Shown: positions 17,501 to 25,754, counted from the first letter of the stretch. The stretch is 64,000 nucleotides of DNA from Candidatus Avedoeria danica (GCA_016703025.1 JADJCV010000005.1:124001-188000), one strand, 5' to 3'. Made by a program: numbers and translations. Notes: generated by a model from the letters alone, not told the origin.

Positions 17501-18995
17501 GTACGCCTGCACGACGGACGGCCGGATGAGCGACGGGCTGCGCGCGGCGCGCGAAGCGCTGTTCGGCGCGGCGGGGCGCGCCGACGCCGGCAAGGCCGTC
17601 GTCCTCCTCTCGCCCAGCCTGTTCGACACGCCGCGGATCCTGGCGATCCTGGCGCAGGAACCGGACACGTTCGAGCCGCCGTTCACCCCAACCGAGCAGG
17701 CGCTGTGGGAAGCGGACCGCAATCCGCTCTTCCCGATCCCGCCGCAGGGCGAGCGCGAGCTGGCGCGGTGGGAGGCCGGGCAGCTGCGCGACCGCGGCGT
17801 CGAGATCTGGACGAGCGGCGTCGGCCAGGACAGCTTCGGCGGCGGCCACCCGCCCGACGAGGCGCTGCTGGCGGCGCTGGCGTACCCGGCCGACCGCTAC
17901 CGCCCGGCGGCGGCGCCGGCCGACCTCGTGCCGGTCTTCAGCCAGATCGGCCGGACGATCGCCGCGCGCGTCCTGGCCCGCCGTCTTGTCATCGTCGACC
18001 GGATCCCGGCGAACATGGCCCTCGTCGCCGGGTCGGTCAACCCGCCCGCCGAGTTGCTGCCCGACGGCGCGCGCCCCGACGCCGTCCTGCGCTGGACGCT
18101 CACCGACATCCCGCTCGGCGGCGCGCCCGACCTGACCTACACCCTTCGCCCGCTCGAGCCCGGCCGTCACGCCACCAACCTCGACGCCGTCGCCGACGGC
18201 ACGGACGGCCACGGCCACGCGGCCCACGTCGTCTTCCCGGTCCCATTCGTCGAAGTCCTCGGCCCGCCGACGGCCACGCCGACGGACGAGCCGACCGCCC
18301 TGCCCCCCACCGCCGGCCCGTCGCCAACCCCTGGCCCGACGGACACGCCGACGCCCGCGCCCACGCCGACGGCACGCCCGACGCGCGACGGACCGGCGTT
18401 GGCCTTCCTCCCGTTCGCGCTGCGCGCCGCGTGCAAGCCGCAGCCCCGGCCGGTCGACGTCGTGCTGCTCGTCGACACGTCGTCGTCGATGGAGGGCGAC
18501 AAGCTGATCGCAGCCAAGGATGCCGCCATCGTCTTCGTCGATCAGCTCGACCTCCGCCCGTCCGCCGACCGGGCCGCCGTCGTCGGCTTCGACGAGACCG
18601 CCCGCCTTGACCGCCCGCTGACGACGAGCCGCGGCGCCGTCGTCCGCGCCCTCGACGGCCTGTCGACCGCGCCCGGCACCCGGCTCGACCTCGGCCTCGA
18701 CGCTGCCGCGGCCGAGCTGACCGGCCCGCGTGCGCGGATCGGCGCCGACCGGGCGATCGTCCTGCTGACGGACGGCCGGCCGCAGGGCGGGACCGAAGAC
18801 GCCGTGCGCGCCGCCGCCGAGCGGGCGCGGGCGGCGGCAGGTGCGGGCCTTTGGGCGATCGGGCTGGGCGAGGACGTGCTGGCCGACGTCCTCGGCGAGG
18901 TGACCGGGGACGAGACGCGCGTCCACCTGGCGCCGGGACCGGACGAGCTGGCGGCGATCTACCGGGCCGTGGCAAGCGGCATCGTCTGTCGCTGA
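14568..18995 (+). CDS. Giant secreted NHL-propeller / double VWA-domain protein
   Basis: 1475 residues with an N-terminal signal-like segment. Order: NHL-type repeats (about 70-300; GIAFDATGRLAVAEAGNHRL, DLFYVADTGNRRVQVID, DLVVADHGNQRLQWLD); Pro/Thr linker (305-340); uncharacterised Cys-containing region (345-620); short second propeller-like part; second linker (about 745-780). A first VWA domain follows, whose MIDAS is altered to D889-A-S891-C-Q893. Next is a DUF11-like beta domain (IPANMALVAGSVNPPAE), a third linker, and the motif FLPFALR at 1280-1286. A second VWA with canonical D1303-T-S1305-S-S1307 and LLTDGRP ends the protein. Cys just before the last VWA and three residues from the end could clamp it by a disulfide. 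Likely a surface adhesion or matrix protein. Confidence 0.85.
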   Translation: MRPRLAASACLVIAAAGAAALARLDALPGRRVIAQTAATSTATASLAAPATPLPDGFSLAAVWEPEVPSGNRLFHPAGIAFDATGRLAVAEAGNHRLTWSRTNGEGFLPNESAKRIGGRGDVPGRFVAPEDVAVTGAGDLFYVADTGNRRVQVIDAAGNGVAQWDDVGLPRGIALGPGVGADNEPVADGRVYVSDAEGMRILVFDPAGIRLAAWGRPGRGPGAFDTPLGLAVAPDGDLVVADHGNQRLQWLDADGSEGPEGAPVGSLDLDNRASPGGAPQDVDVDANGDVYAAVDRAILRFRIVPPPPATRTAAPPLPTNARTRTPVPTATPRPTPTVPPGAGVAADLEFAEAVPPVAEVIVAPCTPGACGPQNPRAMGCYRRQVEAGNHEGIQRLDLRPGVGLAVTYAPSTRWPDRVIVYPALRGGPGAPPDRGGITRAGDQNVTVWPRQCRDYDGAQRRHATDPDRIAAADDPYYARVSDSTDETHAWKSTGLWYDTSRPFVGGRGIDIAASLGLPQVTAVLTGNQIQLSSLRCFSGSGDDVCPPRPVNILTAAQMIRRDRTNECRRSLPIPWRPLVPDGPCIPADAWWNIALAAGGGTIGQAVRPEGRVNAPHNYSVAVLNAAEQRVAIRTLWVLPPDAPTPAGGGRPRGPDQVLQSGDIRLGARTDPFRAWADVAYDVRGDLWALSRDGTVRHYDARGRERGAQALEGLGGRTAESLGIGPDGSLVVLTGDGWVMKFAPHDDRPPVPTATPTRTPRGTPRATPTPRSTIPPTPTATRPPRAALIAAVRIADIAGPGRYRDAAVAPDDRVLVPDGASDRIVVLQPDAPSAEATPPPALAGGPCRFEPAKSADPARLALGGTTDVTLSLIGDCGTAHTAKDVVIALDASCQMGGDRLRLARLALAGLADAMVLSNDRIGIVTFNDGVGDARVVVPFTTDREVIRTFAKAFTVDCHMNAACFNARMSKPHIGTFLWPYACTTDGRMSDGLRAAREALFGAAGRADAGKAVVLLSPSLFDTPRILAILAQEPDTFEPPFTPTEQALWEADRNPLFPIPPQGERELARWEAGQLRDRGVEIWTSGVGQDSFGGGHPPDEALLAALAYPADRYRPAAAPADLVPVFSQIGRTIAARVLARRLVIVDRIPANMALVAGSVNPPAELLPDGARPDAVLRWTLTDIPLGGAPDLTYTLRPLEPGRHATNLDAVADGTDGHGHAAHVVFPVPFVEVLGPPTATPTDEPTALPPTAGPSPTPGPTDTPTPAPTPTARPTRDGPALAFLPFALRAACKPQPRPVDVVLLVDTSSSMEGDKLIAAKDAAIVFVDQLDLRPSADRAAVVGFDETARLDRPLTTSRGAVVRALDGLSTAPGTRLDLGLDAAAAELTGPRARIGADRAIVLLTDGRPQGGTEDAVRAAAERARAAAGAGLWAIGLGEDVLADVLGEVTGDETRVHLAPGPDELAAIYRAVASGIVCR

Positions 18996-19060
18996 CCCAA
19001 TGGCAGTCCGTGGTGGACGCGCTCGACGGCCGGCAAACCCTGCCGATTCCGGGGTGGCTG

Positions 19061-19089
19061 TTGACATTTCGCGCGCATCCGCCTAGCCT
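19061..19089 (+). promoter_or_regulatory. Sigma-70-type promoter for the VWA gene at 19216
   Basis: TTGACA (19061-19066), 17-base spacer, TAGCCT (19084-19089). The start of transcription would fall near 19096, leaving a leader of about 120 nt. The -35 is a perfect consensus, which stands out in this GC-rich DNA. Confidence 0.65.
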
Positions 19090-19215
19090 GACGTCCTCCC
19101 CTCGGCCAGGCGATGGTCTGCCGAACCCGATTTGCGCGCCGCAGCGCCGTCGTCGAGCCGCCCTCCCCACTCGGGCTCGAGTGCACAGCGATGTGGCCCC
19201 GGCCAAAGGGATCCC

Positions 19216-21168
19216 ATGATCACGACACTTGTGCCCGCGCGTTCGCGGGTCGTTCTGTTGGCGCTCACGCTCGGCGCTGTCCTTCTCGGCGCGCTCCGCC
19301 CATCCGTCGCCCCGGTCGCCGGCCAGAATGCGCCGAACGCGACGCCGCTCCCGACGTCGCAGAGCTCGCCGCGCGGCAACACGAGCTCGTGCCAGGGCAC
19401 GACGCTGTCGACGGTGATCACGCCAACGCTGCGGACGTGCGAGGAGGCGGAGATCCAGCTGCAAGCCGAGGCGATCTGCCCGGTCTGCCCAGCCGGTGTA
19501 AACCTGATCGTCGTCATGCAGGAGTTCGCCCACGAGCCGCTCTGGATGCAGGCGGAAGCACAGGCCGTCGTGGACCGGCTCGAGCGATTCAACGAGCGGA
19601 ATCCGGACTCCACCGTCCGTGTGGCCGTGATCCACTACGACTCGCGCGGCGCGCGGACGGCGCAGGCGCTCACGGACAACCTCCGGACAGCCAAGGGGGC
19701 GATGAGGTTCGGGACGGGAACGAACAACTGCCTGGCGCCGGTGTGCTTCTGCTATCCGTACCTCGGCAACCTGCGGACGGTGCCGGCGCTCATCACGCGG
19801 ATGCTGCGCGACGTGCGCAAGGATTCGAACCTGGGCGACGACGACAAGACGTGCGACTTCGTGCTCCTCTTCAACGAGAGCACGCTCGGATCGTGCGCCG
19901 GGTTCAGCTTGGAGGAGAACGCTCTGAATGCGATCGGCGCCGGGCGCGACATCGAGCGCAATGTCGACGCGTTGTTCGTCGGCTGCCCGTCGACCGCGAT
20001 CTCGGACTGCGAGGGCACGGTGCGCATGCTCTCCAACAAGCGGTACTTCGCCCAGCCCCCGTTCCGCGGCGCCCTCCCCGGCGCGTTCGACGGCGAGCTC
20101 GATCGCCTGCACGAGCCGAACCTGCTGCGGAACATCACGATCAAGCAGCAGCTCCCGCCCGAGCTGAGCTACGTGCTGAACTCCGCCGCCCCGACGCCGT
20201 CCGTGGTCGACGTGACCGAGGCCGGGACGAGCCTGCAATGGGTGTGGGACAAGCTCGGCGTCGACGGCCCGCACGACGTCCGCTACCGCATCGCCCCCAA
20301 CGCGACGGGCCGCTACACCGTCACCGGTGTCACCGACATCCTCGACGGCAACGGCAAGGACCGGCAGGTCGTCATCCCCCCGGCGTCCGTCGATGTCTAC
20401 GAGCCGTGCGTCACCCCCACCGAGCCGCCGCCGACCGAGACGCCCACCGTTCCGCCGACCGCCACGTTCACGCCTTCGGCAACGCCGACCTCGACGCTCA
20501 CCCCGACCTCGACGGCCACCCCGACGCCGCGTCCGAAGCCGGTATACCTGCCGATCTCGCTCAACGAGCGCTGCGACCCGGAGCGCCGCGCCGCCGACAT
20601 CGTCCTCGTCATCGATGCCTCGACGAGCATGCTCGAGACGACCGGCGGTGGTCGCACGAAGCTCGCCGCCGCGGTGGCCGCCGCACAATCGTTCCTCGAC
20701 CAGCTTCACATGGCCACCGGTGCCGACCGCGCGGCGATCGTCGCCTTCAACGCGCAGGCCCATCTCCTGCAGCCGCTCACGCAGAACCGCGCCGCGCTCG
20801 ACGCCGCCCTGAACGGGATCGTTCCCGCCACGCTGACGTGCATCCCGTGCGCCATCGAGACGGGCGAAGCGGCGCTCAGCTCCGGCGGCGCCCCGGGCCG
20901 GTCGCGGACGATGATCCTGCTGACGGACGGTCGCTCGAACCCGCGGCCGGTGTCCGAGGCCGTCGCCAGCGCCCAACGCGCCAAGGCCGATGGGATCGTC
21001 ATCTACACCGTGGGCATCGGGAACGACCTCGACGTCGATGCGCTGCGCGACATCGCCAGCGGCGCGGACCACTCCTTCCTGAGCCCGGACGCAGCGGACT
21101 TGGAGCAGATCTACGCCGCGATCGCGGACCTGCTGCCTTGCCCGCTGTTCTGGCCACAGGCGCCGTAG
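19216..21168 (+). CDS. Secreted VWA-domain protein
   Basis: 650 residues from ATG 19216, with a clear signal peptide (VVLLALTLGAVLLGALRP...VAGQ). The N-terminal half (about 60-340) is a Cys-rich, VWA-like fold without a MIDAS: NLIVVMQEFAHEPLWMQAEA, VRVAVIHYDSRGA, CDFVLLFNESTLGSCAGF. A beta domain follows (TSLQWVWDKLGV...RYTVTGVTDILD). Then come a Pro/Thr linker, the motif VYLPISLNERC (443-453), and a canonical VWA with D467-A-S469-T-S471, IVAFNAQ, MILLTDGRSNP and a Cys near the end (LLPCPLFW). Layout and spacing match the C-terminal cassette of the 1475-residue protein upstream. It probably sits on the cell surface and binds protein or matrix through a metal-dependent site. Confidence 0.85.
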   Translation: MITTLVPARSRVVLLALTLGAVLLGALRPSVAPVAGQNAPNATPLPTSQSSPRGNTSSCQGTTLSTVITPTLRTCEEAEIQLQAEAICPVCPAGVNLIVVMQEFAHEPLWMQAEAQAVVDRLERFNERNPDSTVRVAVIHYDSRGARTAQALTDNLRTAKGAMRFGTGTNNCLAPVCFCYPYLGNLRTVPALITRMLRDVRKDSNLGDDDKTCDFVLLFNESTLGSCAGFSLEENALNAIGAGRDIERNVDALFVGCPSTAISDCEGTVRMLSNKRYFAQPPFRGALPGAFDGELDRLHEPNLLRNITIKQQLPPELSYVLNSAAPTPSVVDVTEAGTSLQWVWDKLGVDGPHDVRYRIAPNATGRYTVTGVTDILDGNGKDRQVVIPPASVDVYEPCVTPTEPPPTETPTVPPTATFTPSATPTSTLTPTSTATPTPRPKPVYLPISLNERCDPERRAADIVLVIDASTSMLETTGGGRTKLAAAVAAAQSFLDQLHMATGADRAAIVAFNAQAHLLQPLTQNRAALDAALNGIVPATLTCIPCAIETGEAALSSGGAPGRSRTMILLTDGRSNPRPVSEAVASAQRAKADGIVIYTVGIGNDLDVDALRDIASGADHSFLSPDAADLEQIYAAIADLLPCPLFWPQAP

Positions 21169-21171
21169 CGC

Positions 21172-22431
21172 ATGGCGGCACGGGCGGGGGTCGCGGCGTT
21201 CGCCGCAGCCGCGGTACTGGCGGCCGTCGGCATGTCCGCGCCATCCCCCCACGCGCCCCGGGCGCGCGCCGCCACCACGCTGCGGCCAGGGCCGCCCATG
21301 ATGTTCGGGGTGCCCCCCACGTGCGCCGTCGTCGCCGACGTGATCCCGTCGACAACGGCGGTGCGGGTCGGTGAGGTCCTCACGTTCACGGCGTCGTTTC
21401 GGGCCCATTGTCCCCAGCTTCTGTCATCACGCGCCATCCTCATCGTCGTCGGCGGGCTGCCGGCGCACGCCGTGCAGCCGGTCCGCAACAGCCTGGGGGC
21501 GTTCGTCGACACCGTGGCGAAGGCCGGCGGCTCGAGCGCGCAGCTGCTCGTTGTCGACCGCAACGTCCGGCCTGTGGGCTGGTCGACCACGGAAGGGCAG
21601 TTCGCCGCATTGGCGCGCGACGCGCGCCGGCTTGTCGAGTCGCCGGCACGATCCGCCGAGGACTGGACGGCCACGATGGCCGCCGCCGAACGGATCGTGC
21701 TTGCGGTTCCCCCGACAAGAGGCCCGATGCTGGTCGTCATCGACGGCTTCCTCGTGGCCGGCGGCAATGCGGACGCAGAAGCGGCCGCCGCTGCGGCGGT
21801 GGCCCGCGCCGTCCGCAGCACGCGCGACGGGGCCGGGCACAGCGTGCTCTTCGACGTCGGCGCGGCCCAGTGGCTTCGTCCGGTCATCGACGCGATCGGC
21901 TCGGGATCCGAGAACCAAGTGCTGCTCGTCCACACGACCGGCGCCGCGGTTGAAACGGCCATGGGGAGCGCCCTGGCGACATTTCACGCCCCGCTCGCGT
22001 CTTGGACCGGCACGATGCAGGAGCTGACGGCGGGCACTTTCCAGCCGGTGGCGGCGGATCACGAGGCCGACATCACGGTGTCCGGCCGGATCACGTGGCA
22101 CGCACCGCTGGCCGGCCACAGCATCGCCGTCACGGCAACGGGCGCGTTCCGCGCCCTCGACATCGTCGGCCCCACCCGGCTGCTGTTCCAGCCCAGGTTC
22201 GTGCGCCAGGGAGGCGCGGAGGAGTTCGGCCCGGTGATACCCGCGTTGCTGTGCATCCGCCCCGCCGCACCCGAGGCGCCCGATCGCTGCCCGGAGCCCG
22301 AGGCGCCGCCTTCATCCGTCCCGCCCACCCCGGGCACACGGCCGGGGACAGCCACACCGGCGCCGCCACCGACCCGCCCGCCGGACATCGATGCGCGGTG
22401 GCGGATCTGGCTTCCGCACGCCGATCGGTGA
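21172..22431 (+). CDS. Secreted VWA-like paralogue A (no MIDAS)
   Basis: 419 residues, starting 3 bases after the previous stop, so co-transcribed with the VWA gene. A signal peptide is followed by a short Pro-rich stretch. Then VGEVLTFTASFRAHCPQLLS, AILIVVGGLPAHA, AQLLVVDRNVRPVGWSTTEG, PMLVVIDGFLVAGGNADAE and GHSVLFDVGAAQWLRPVIDA follow a Rossmann-like beta-alpha order as in VWA, but the first strand lacks DxSxS. A beta-sandwich-like region (about 290-350), a Pro/Thr linker and the terminal motif RIWLPHADR end the protein. The gene at 24420 encodes a paralogue with the same order. No known family recognised. It ends with no spacing against the carbonic anhydrase gene on the other strand. Confidence 0.8.
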   Translation: MAARAGVAAFAAAAVLAAVGMSAPSPHAPRARAATTLRPGPPMMFGVPPTCAVVADVIPSTTAVRVGEVLTFTASFRAHCPQLLSSRAILIVVGGLPAHAVQPVRNSLGAFVDTVAKAGGSSAQLLVVDRNVRPVGWSTTEGQFAALARDARRLVESPARSAEDWTATMAAAERIVLAVPPTRGPMLVVIDGFLVAGGNADAEAAAAAAVARAVRSTRDGAGHSVLFDVGAAQWLRPVIDAIGSGSENQVLLVHTTGAAVETAMGSALATFHAPLASWTGTMQELTAGTFQPVAADHEADITVSGRITWHAPLAGHSIAVTATGAFRALDIVGPTRLLFQPRFVRQGGAEEFGPVIPALLCIRPAAPEAPDRCPEPEAPPSSVPPTPGTRPGTATPAPPPTRPPDIDARWRIWLPHADR

Positions 22432-23061
22432 TCAGCCCGCGTCCGGCACCCCATCGAAGAAGTCCACGATCCCGGTTTCCAACGAGTACTCGGCCCCGAC
22501 GACGACGAGGCCGTCGCGTTGGATCCAGTGCTCGAGCACGTCCGATCCATGCCTCAACTGGTGGGTGGACACGCGGATGTTGGCCCGGATCGCTTGCTGA
22601 ACGAGGGCATCCGGATCGTGGCGCAGGTCCATCGCCAACAGCGTCTCCACCGACGGGCGGATGCGGTCGACGATCGAACGCATGTTGCGTGACTGCTCCC
22701 GGGCAGGACGCTGGAGCTCATCGATCGTGGCGAGGATGGCGCCGCACTTCGAGTGGCCGAGCACGACCACCAACCGCGTGCCGAACTGCTCGACGGCGAA
22801 CTCCACGCTGCCGATCTGGGACGGGGCGACGATGTTGCCCGCAACCCGAATGACGAACAGGTCACCCAGGCCCTGATCGAAGACGATCTCCGCGGGCACG
22901 CGCGAGTCCGAGCAGCCCAACAGGACGGCGAACGGTTCCTGGCCCGCCGCCAGCGCGAGGCGACGCGCCTGGCTGGTGAGCGGTTCCGCGCGACGCGTGT
23001 CCGACACGAAGCGCCGATTGCCGTCCCGCAGGCGTTCGAGCGCTTCCTTGGCTGGGATCAT
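22432..23061 (-). CDS. Beta-class carbonic anhydrase
   Basis: 209 residues from ATG 23061 (GAGGTG upstream). Zinc ligands and catalytic dyad are intact: C50-S-D52-S-R54 in LLGCSDSRVPAEI, and H103-S-K-C106 in VLGHSKCGAILA. The family sentence RVAGNIVAP-x-x-x-GSVEFAVE lies between them. It interconverts CO2 and bicarbonate in the cytoplasm to feed carboxylases and balance pH. Length is usual for the bacterial beta class. Its stop codon directly abuts the stop of the convergent VWA-like gene. Upstream a TATGAT (minus, 23106-23111) may be its -10 box. Confidence 0.96.
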   Translation of the reverse strand: MIPAKEALERLRDGNRRFVSDTRRAEPLTSQARRLALAAGQEPFAVLLGCSDSRVPAEIVFDQGLGDLFVIRVAGNIVAPSQIGSVEFAVEQFGTRLVVVLGHSKCGAILATIDELQRPAREQSRNMRSIVDRIRPSVETLLAMDLRHDPDALVQQAIRANIRVSTHQLRHGSDVLEHWIQRDGLVVVGAEYSLETGIVDFFDGVPDAG

Positions 23062-23222
23062 GGCACCGTCACCTCAACCGAACCGCGGATCGATCGCCGG
23101 TCGGAATCATACCCTCGGTCTGCCGATGCGCATGTAAGGTTGCGGCCGGCCGGCTCTCGATCACGACGACTCGCTTGCGCGAAGGACTGACCTCGGAGAG
23201 TGGACTGGGTGCCGCCGTAGAC

Positions 23223-23687
23223 TCAGCCGACGAGCGGCCAGTTGAGCTCCGTTCGCCAGTTTGCCGGGTCGGGGCTCGACTCCGGACCCGCCACGTAACT
23301 CTCCCATAGGTTCGGGGCCGGCGCAAGACCTTCGGCTTCGAGCCATGCCCCGAACTCACCCCACGCTTCACCGATGCCTTCGTAGCCGCCGTGGTAGACC
23401 GTCCGCGCCACCTTCGCAGCGGGCAATTCGCCCGCCGTCACGCGGCCCGTCGGGGTGACCGGGGCCGTGACGGGCACGCCGATCTCGAAGTCGAAAGTGT
23501 CGGCGTCCATTCGGAAGTGGTGGCTGTACACCGGTCCGGCCGGGCCGATGCCCTGCGCGACGGCGGCGGCAATCACCTCGCCGATGCCGGGACCCATGAC
23601 TTCTTGGATCTCGGCGCGCGGAATCGTGAGGCGGATGACGGCCGCCGGCTGAGCGGTGGTCTGGGTGATCTGGGGCTTGTCGATCAT
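23223..23687 (-). CDS. GyrI-like effector-binding domain protein
   Basis: 154 residues from ATG 23687, with AGGAGG upstream. It is a stand-alone GyrI-like/AraC effector-binding fold. An N-terminal strand is followed by helix IPRAEIQEVMGPGIGEVIAAA, then GPAGPVYSHHFRMDADTFDFEIGVPV, then ARTVYHGGYEGIGEAWGEFGAWLEAEGL and a C-terminal strand (WRTELNWPLV). The two pseudo-symmetric halves form a pocket for hydrophobic or cationic small molecules. There is no DNA-binding domain, so it may act as a small-molecule sponge, hydrolase or signal partner. It is second in an operon with the DUF1579 gene (57-base gap), under the promoter at 24286-24314. Confidence 0.88.
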   Translation of the reverse strand: MIDKPQITQTTAQPAAVIRLTIPRAEIQEVMGPGIGEVIAAAVAQGIGPAGPVYSHHFRMDADTFDFEIGVPVTAPVTPTGRVTAGELPAAKVARTVYHGGYEGIGEAWGEFGAWLEAEGLAPAPNLWESYVAGPESSPDPANWRTELNWPLVG

Positions 23688-23744
23688 GGGAGGTCCTCCT
23701 GGAAAGGGTGGCTTGGGGTGGCAACAACCGGATGTGCGGCACGA

Positions 23745-24227
23745 TCACTTCACGCGGAGGTGGTGCCCCGTCATGAACGTCGTCCACTGCCCGTCCTCAC
23801 CGAGCACGCTGCTCGTCAGCACCCAGTGGTCGGCGCTCTTCAACTCGATGGCGTCGATGTACTTCGCCATCTTCGCATCGGGCGTCATCCCGGGCCCCTC
23901 GCAATCGAGCGACAGCGTGTGGCTCGCCGCGTCCAGCGTGCCCTCGTACACCCACAGGTGCGTCATCATCGATCCGACGTACGTGCCGACGAACCGTTGC
24001 TTCACCGGATCATAGCCGAGCGTCATCTGGCTCAGGTCGGTGGCGCCGTCCGCAAACTCGCCCCGCCCCTCGCTCTGGATCCAGATGTCGCCCAGTGGCC
24101 GTATGGATTGGGTTCCGGTGTGGATCGTCGGCGGCTGGCCCGGCTCGGCGTATGCCTCGAACGAGTACGTCCACTCGCCGACGAGCTGCCGGAGCCAGTC
24201 GTGTTCCTTCAACGCTTCCACGCGCAT
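23745..24227 (-). CDS. DUF1579 family protein
   Basis: 160 residues from ATG 24227, preceded by GGAGGTGAT. It matches the small lipocalin-like DUF1579 pattern: HDWLRQLVGEWTYSFEAYAEP at the start, then SIRPLGDIWIQSEGRGEF, MTLGYDPVKQRFVGTYVGSMM and LWVYEGTLDAASHTLSLDCEGP. It ends TTFMTGHHLRVK. These small cytosolic beta-barrels often sit next to glyoxalase-, GyrI- or AraC-type genes; their chemistry is not settled. The gene heads an operon with the GyrI-like gene. The promoter carries a perfect palindrome, so expression is probably controlled by a dimeric repressor not encoded in this window. Confidence 0.88.
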   Translation of the reverse strand: MRVEALKEHDWLRQLVGEWTYSFEAYAEPGQPPTIHTGTQSIRPLGDIWIQSEGRGEFADGATDLSQMTLGYDPVKQRFVGTYVGSMMTHLWVYEGTLDAASHTLSLDCEGPGMTPDAKMAKYIDAIELKSADHWVLTSSVLGEDGQWTTFMTGHHLRVK

Positions 24228-24285
24228 GACCTAATCACCTCCATGGTGTTGGTATCGGGCAACGTGCTCGGAATGGCCGCGCGAG

Positions 24286-24314
24286 AGTGTATAGAACGGA
24301 TGTTCATCCGTCAA
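24286..24314 (-). promoter_or_regulatory. Promoter with operator-like palindrome for the DUF1579-GyrI operon
   Basis: On the minus strand TTGACG (24309-24314), 17-base spacer, TACACT (24286-24291). The spacer and -35 edge contain the perfect palindrome ACGGATGTTCATCCGT (24296-24311). This is the classic position for a repressor operator. The sequence style (CGGATG..CATCCG) resembles TetR-family sites. Predicted leader about 50 nt. Confidence 0.65.
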
Positions 24315-24406
24315 GCGATGCCGCGCACCGCAAGGCCCGTCGGTCTCCCACGACAGGTGACGCGCTGGCACTGGAAAGTGACCCGCGACTCGTTGGCCAA
24401 TCCGGT

Positions 24407-24412
24407 TATACT
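24407..24412 (+). promoter_or_regulatory. -10 box 7 nt from the start codon (leaderless arrangement)
   Basis: TATACT ends seven bases before ATG 24420. With usual spacing from -10 to the transcription start, the mRNA would begin at or next to the ATG. No ribosome site exists, which agrees with leaderless translation. Confidence 0.55.
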
Positions 24413-24419
24413 GGCGACG

Positions 24420-25754
24420 ATGTCCCGTCACACCGCAGCCCACATCACCGCTGCCTGCGCCATCCTGTTCATCGCCGGTGCGCCCTTGCTGGCGCGCCCG
24501 CCCGCCGCGGAAGCTGGGCGCTCGCGGCAGGACGAAACGGCGACAACACCGACGCGTACACGGCGGCCCACCGCCACCTCGCCACCGGGCGGGGTCAACG
24601 GCGTCCTGCCGCGTTGCAGCAGCGGGGCCAGCATTCGGACATCGACCCGCGAACCGCGCGTCGGTGAGGTCTTCACGATCACCGCCCGGAGCCAGATCGT
24701 CTGTCCCAACTTCCTCACGTCCAGCGCGGCGCTGTTCGTCGTCGGCGGTGTGCCGCTGGGCAACGGACCCGGGATGCGCGCGAGCATGGCGGCGATCCTC
24801 GACGCCTTGGCGGAGGCGAACGCGGGTCCGATCGCCCGCCTGGTGGTCGGCGATGACACAACGGTGCCCACATGGGTCGTCACGCCCGACCAGCGCGCGG
24901 CCCTCGAGGCAGACCTGCGCGCGTTGGACGTACGGCCGGGCGGGACAGCCCGGGCGTGGGCGGACACGCTGGCCCGCACGAACACGCTCTTTCGCGCGTT
25001 GGGTCCGACCTACCGTCCGCTGCTCGTCGTCATCGACGGGCGGCCGCCCGCGGCAGGCGTCGACGACGTCGTTCAGGACCTTGCGGCCGCGATCGCGTCT
25101 GCCCGCGAGTTCGTCGGGCACAGCGTGCTCATCGACCTGTCGGACAGCGGTTGGATGTTGCGGCTGGCAGGCCAGGAGCCCGGCGGGGCCATCATCATCC
25201 GGGACACGCAGGGGTCGGATCGGACCATCGCCGTGGAGGTCAACCGGGCGCTGGCGCTGATCCAGGCACCGCTGATCCAGTGGACCGCATCGCTGTTGTC
25301 GAACGCGTCCGCGATTGCGCCGCTGTCCGCCGTGCCCATGGCCGAGGTCGGCGTACGCGACGTTCATTGGACCGTACCAGCCGAGGGCCACGCGGCCACG
25401 TTCGAAGTGAACGCCGTCTATCGTGCCCTGTACCCGACGTCTTTCGTCAAGATCGATCTCGCGACCGATCGCCTGCGCCTGAATCTGAGCCTGGAGCGCG
25501 GGCCGGGCGCCTCGATCGAATTGTGCGTCCAACCGCGCGCCCCCGGACACATCGACTGCCCGAGGATCGATCCCGTGCGCCCGACGGGCTTCATCCCGCC
25601 CGAGCCCACCCGGACACCCACGCCGAGCCGGACGCCCACCCCGGATGGCACGCCGTTCCCGCGCCGGACGCCGAGCGCGACGCCCGACCGGCCGCCGAAC
25701 CCGACGGCAGCGCCGCAGCGGCGGATCTTCGTTCCGAACATCGAGCGCAGCTGA
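24420..25754 (+). CDS. Secreted VWA-like paralogue B (no MIDAS)
   Basis: 444 residues from ATG 24420, with a signal peptide (ITAACAILFIAGAPLLA) and a short Thr/Pro stretch. The core follows paralogue A closely in order: VGEVFTITARSQIVCPNFLT, AALFVVGGVPLGNG, ARLVVGDDTTVPTWVVTPDQ, PLLVVIDGRPPAAGVDD, GHSVLIDLSDSGWMLRLAG and IQAPLIQWTASLL. It then has a beta region (VHWTVPAEGHAATFEVNAVY), a Pro/Thr linker, and ends in RIFVPNIERS. The DxSxS metal site of VWA domains is absent in both paralogues, so a different binding mode is likely. It is divergent from the DUF1579 operon. Not recognised as a named family. Confidence 0.8.
   Translation: MSRHTAAHITAACAILFIAGAPLLARPPAAEAGRSRQDETATTPTRTRRPTATSPPGGVNGVLPRCSSGASIRTSTREPRVGEVFTITARSQIVCPNFLTSSAALFVVGGVPLGNGPGMRASMAAILDALAEANAGPIARLVVGDDTTVPTWVVTPDQRAALEADLRALDVRPGGTARAWADTLARTNTLFRALGPTYRPLLVVIDGRPPAAGVDDVVQDLAAAIASAREFVGHSVLIDLSDSGWMLRLAGQEPGGAIIIRDTQGSDRTIAVEVNRALALIQAPLIQWTASLLSNASAIAPLSAVPMAEVGVRDVHWTVPAEGHAATFEVNAVYRALYPTSFVKIDLATDRLRLNLSLERGPGASIELCVQPRAPGHIDCPRIDPVRPTGFIPPEPTRTPTPSRTPTPDGTPFPRRTPSATPDRPPNPTAAPQRRIFVPNIERS

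Noticed and set aside
14556..19067. A 1503-codon open frame on the minus strand opposite the giant VWA gene
   Set aside because: It is the high-GC shadow of the plus-strand gene: Arg/Gly/Ala/Val-rich, no domain, no signal peptide, while the plus frame has NHL and VWA motifs.
16800..20530. Pro/Thr-coding stretches as possible CRISPR or tandem repeats
   Set aside because: The repeats are irregular codon runs (ACG/CCG/ACC) for linkers, with no constant repeat-spacer unit.
18100..21408. A 1102-codon minus-strand frame over two VWA genes
   Set aside because: Same shadow effect; composition dominated by Arg and Gly and no family-like phrase.
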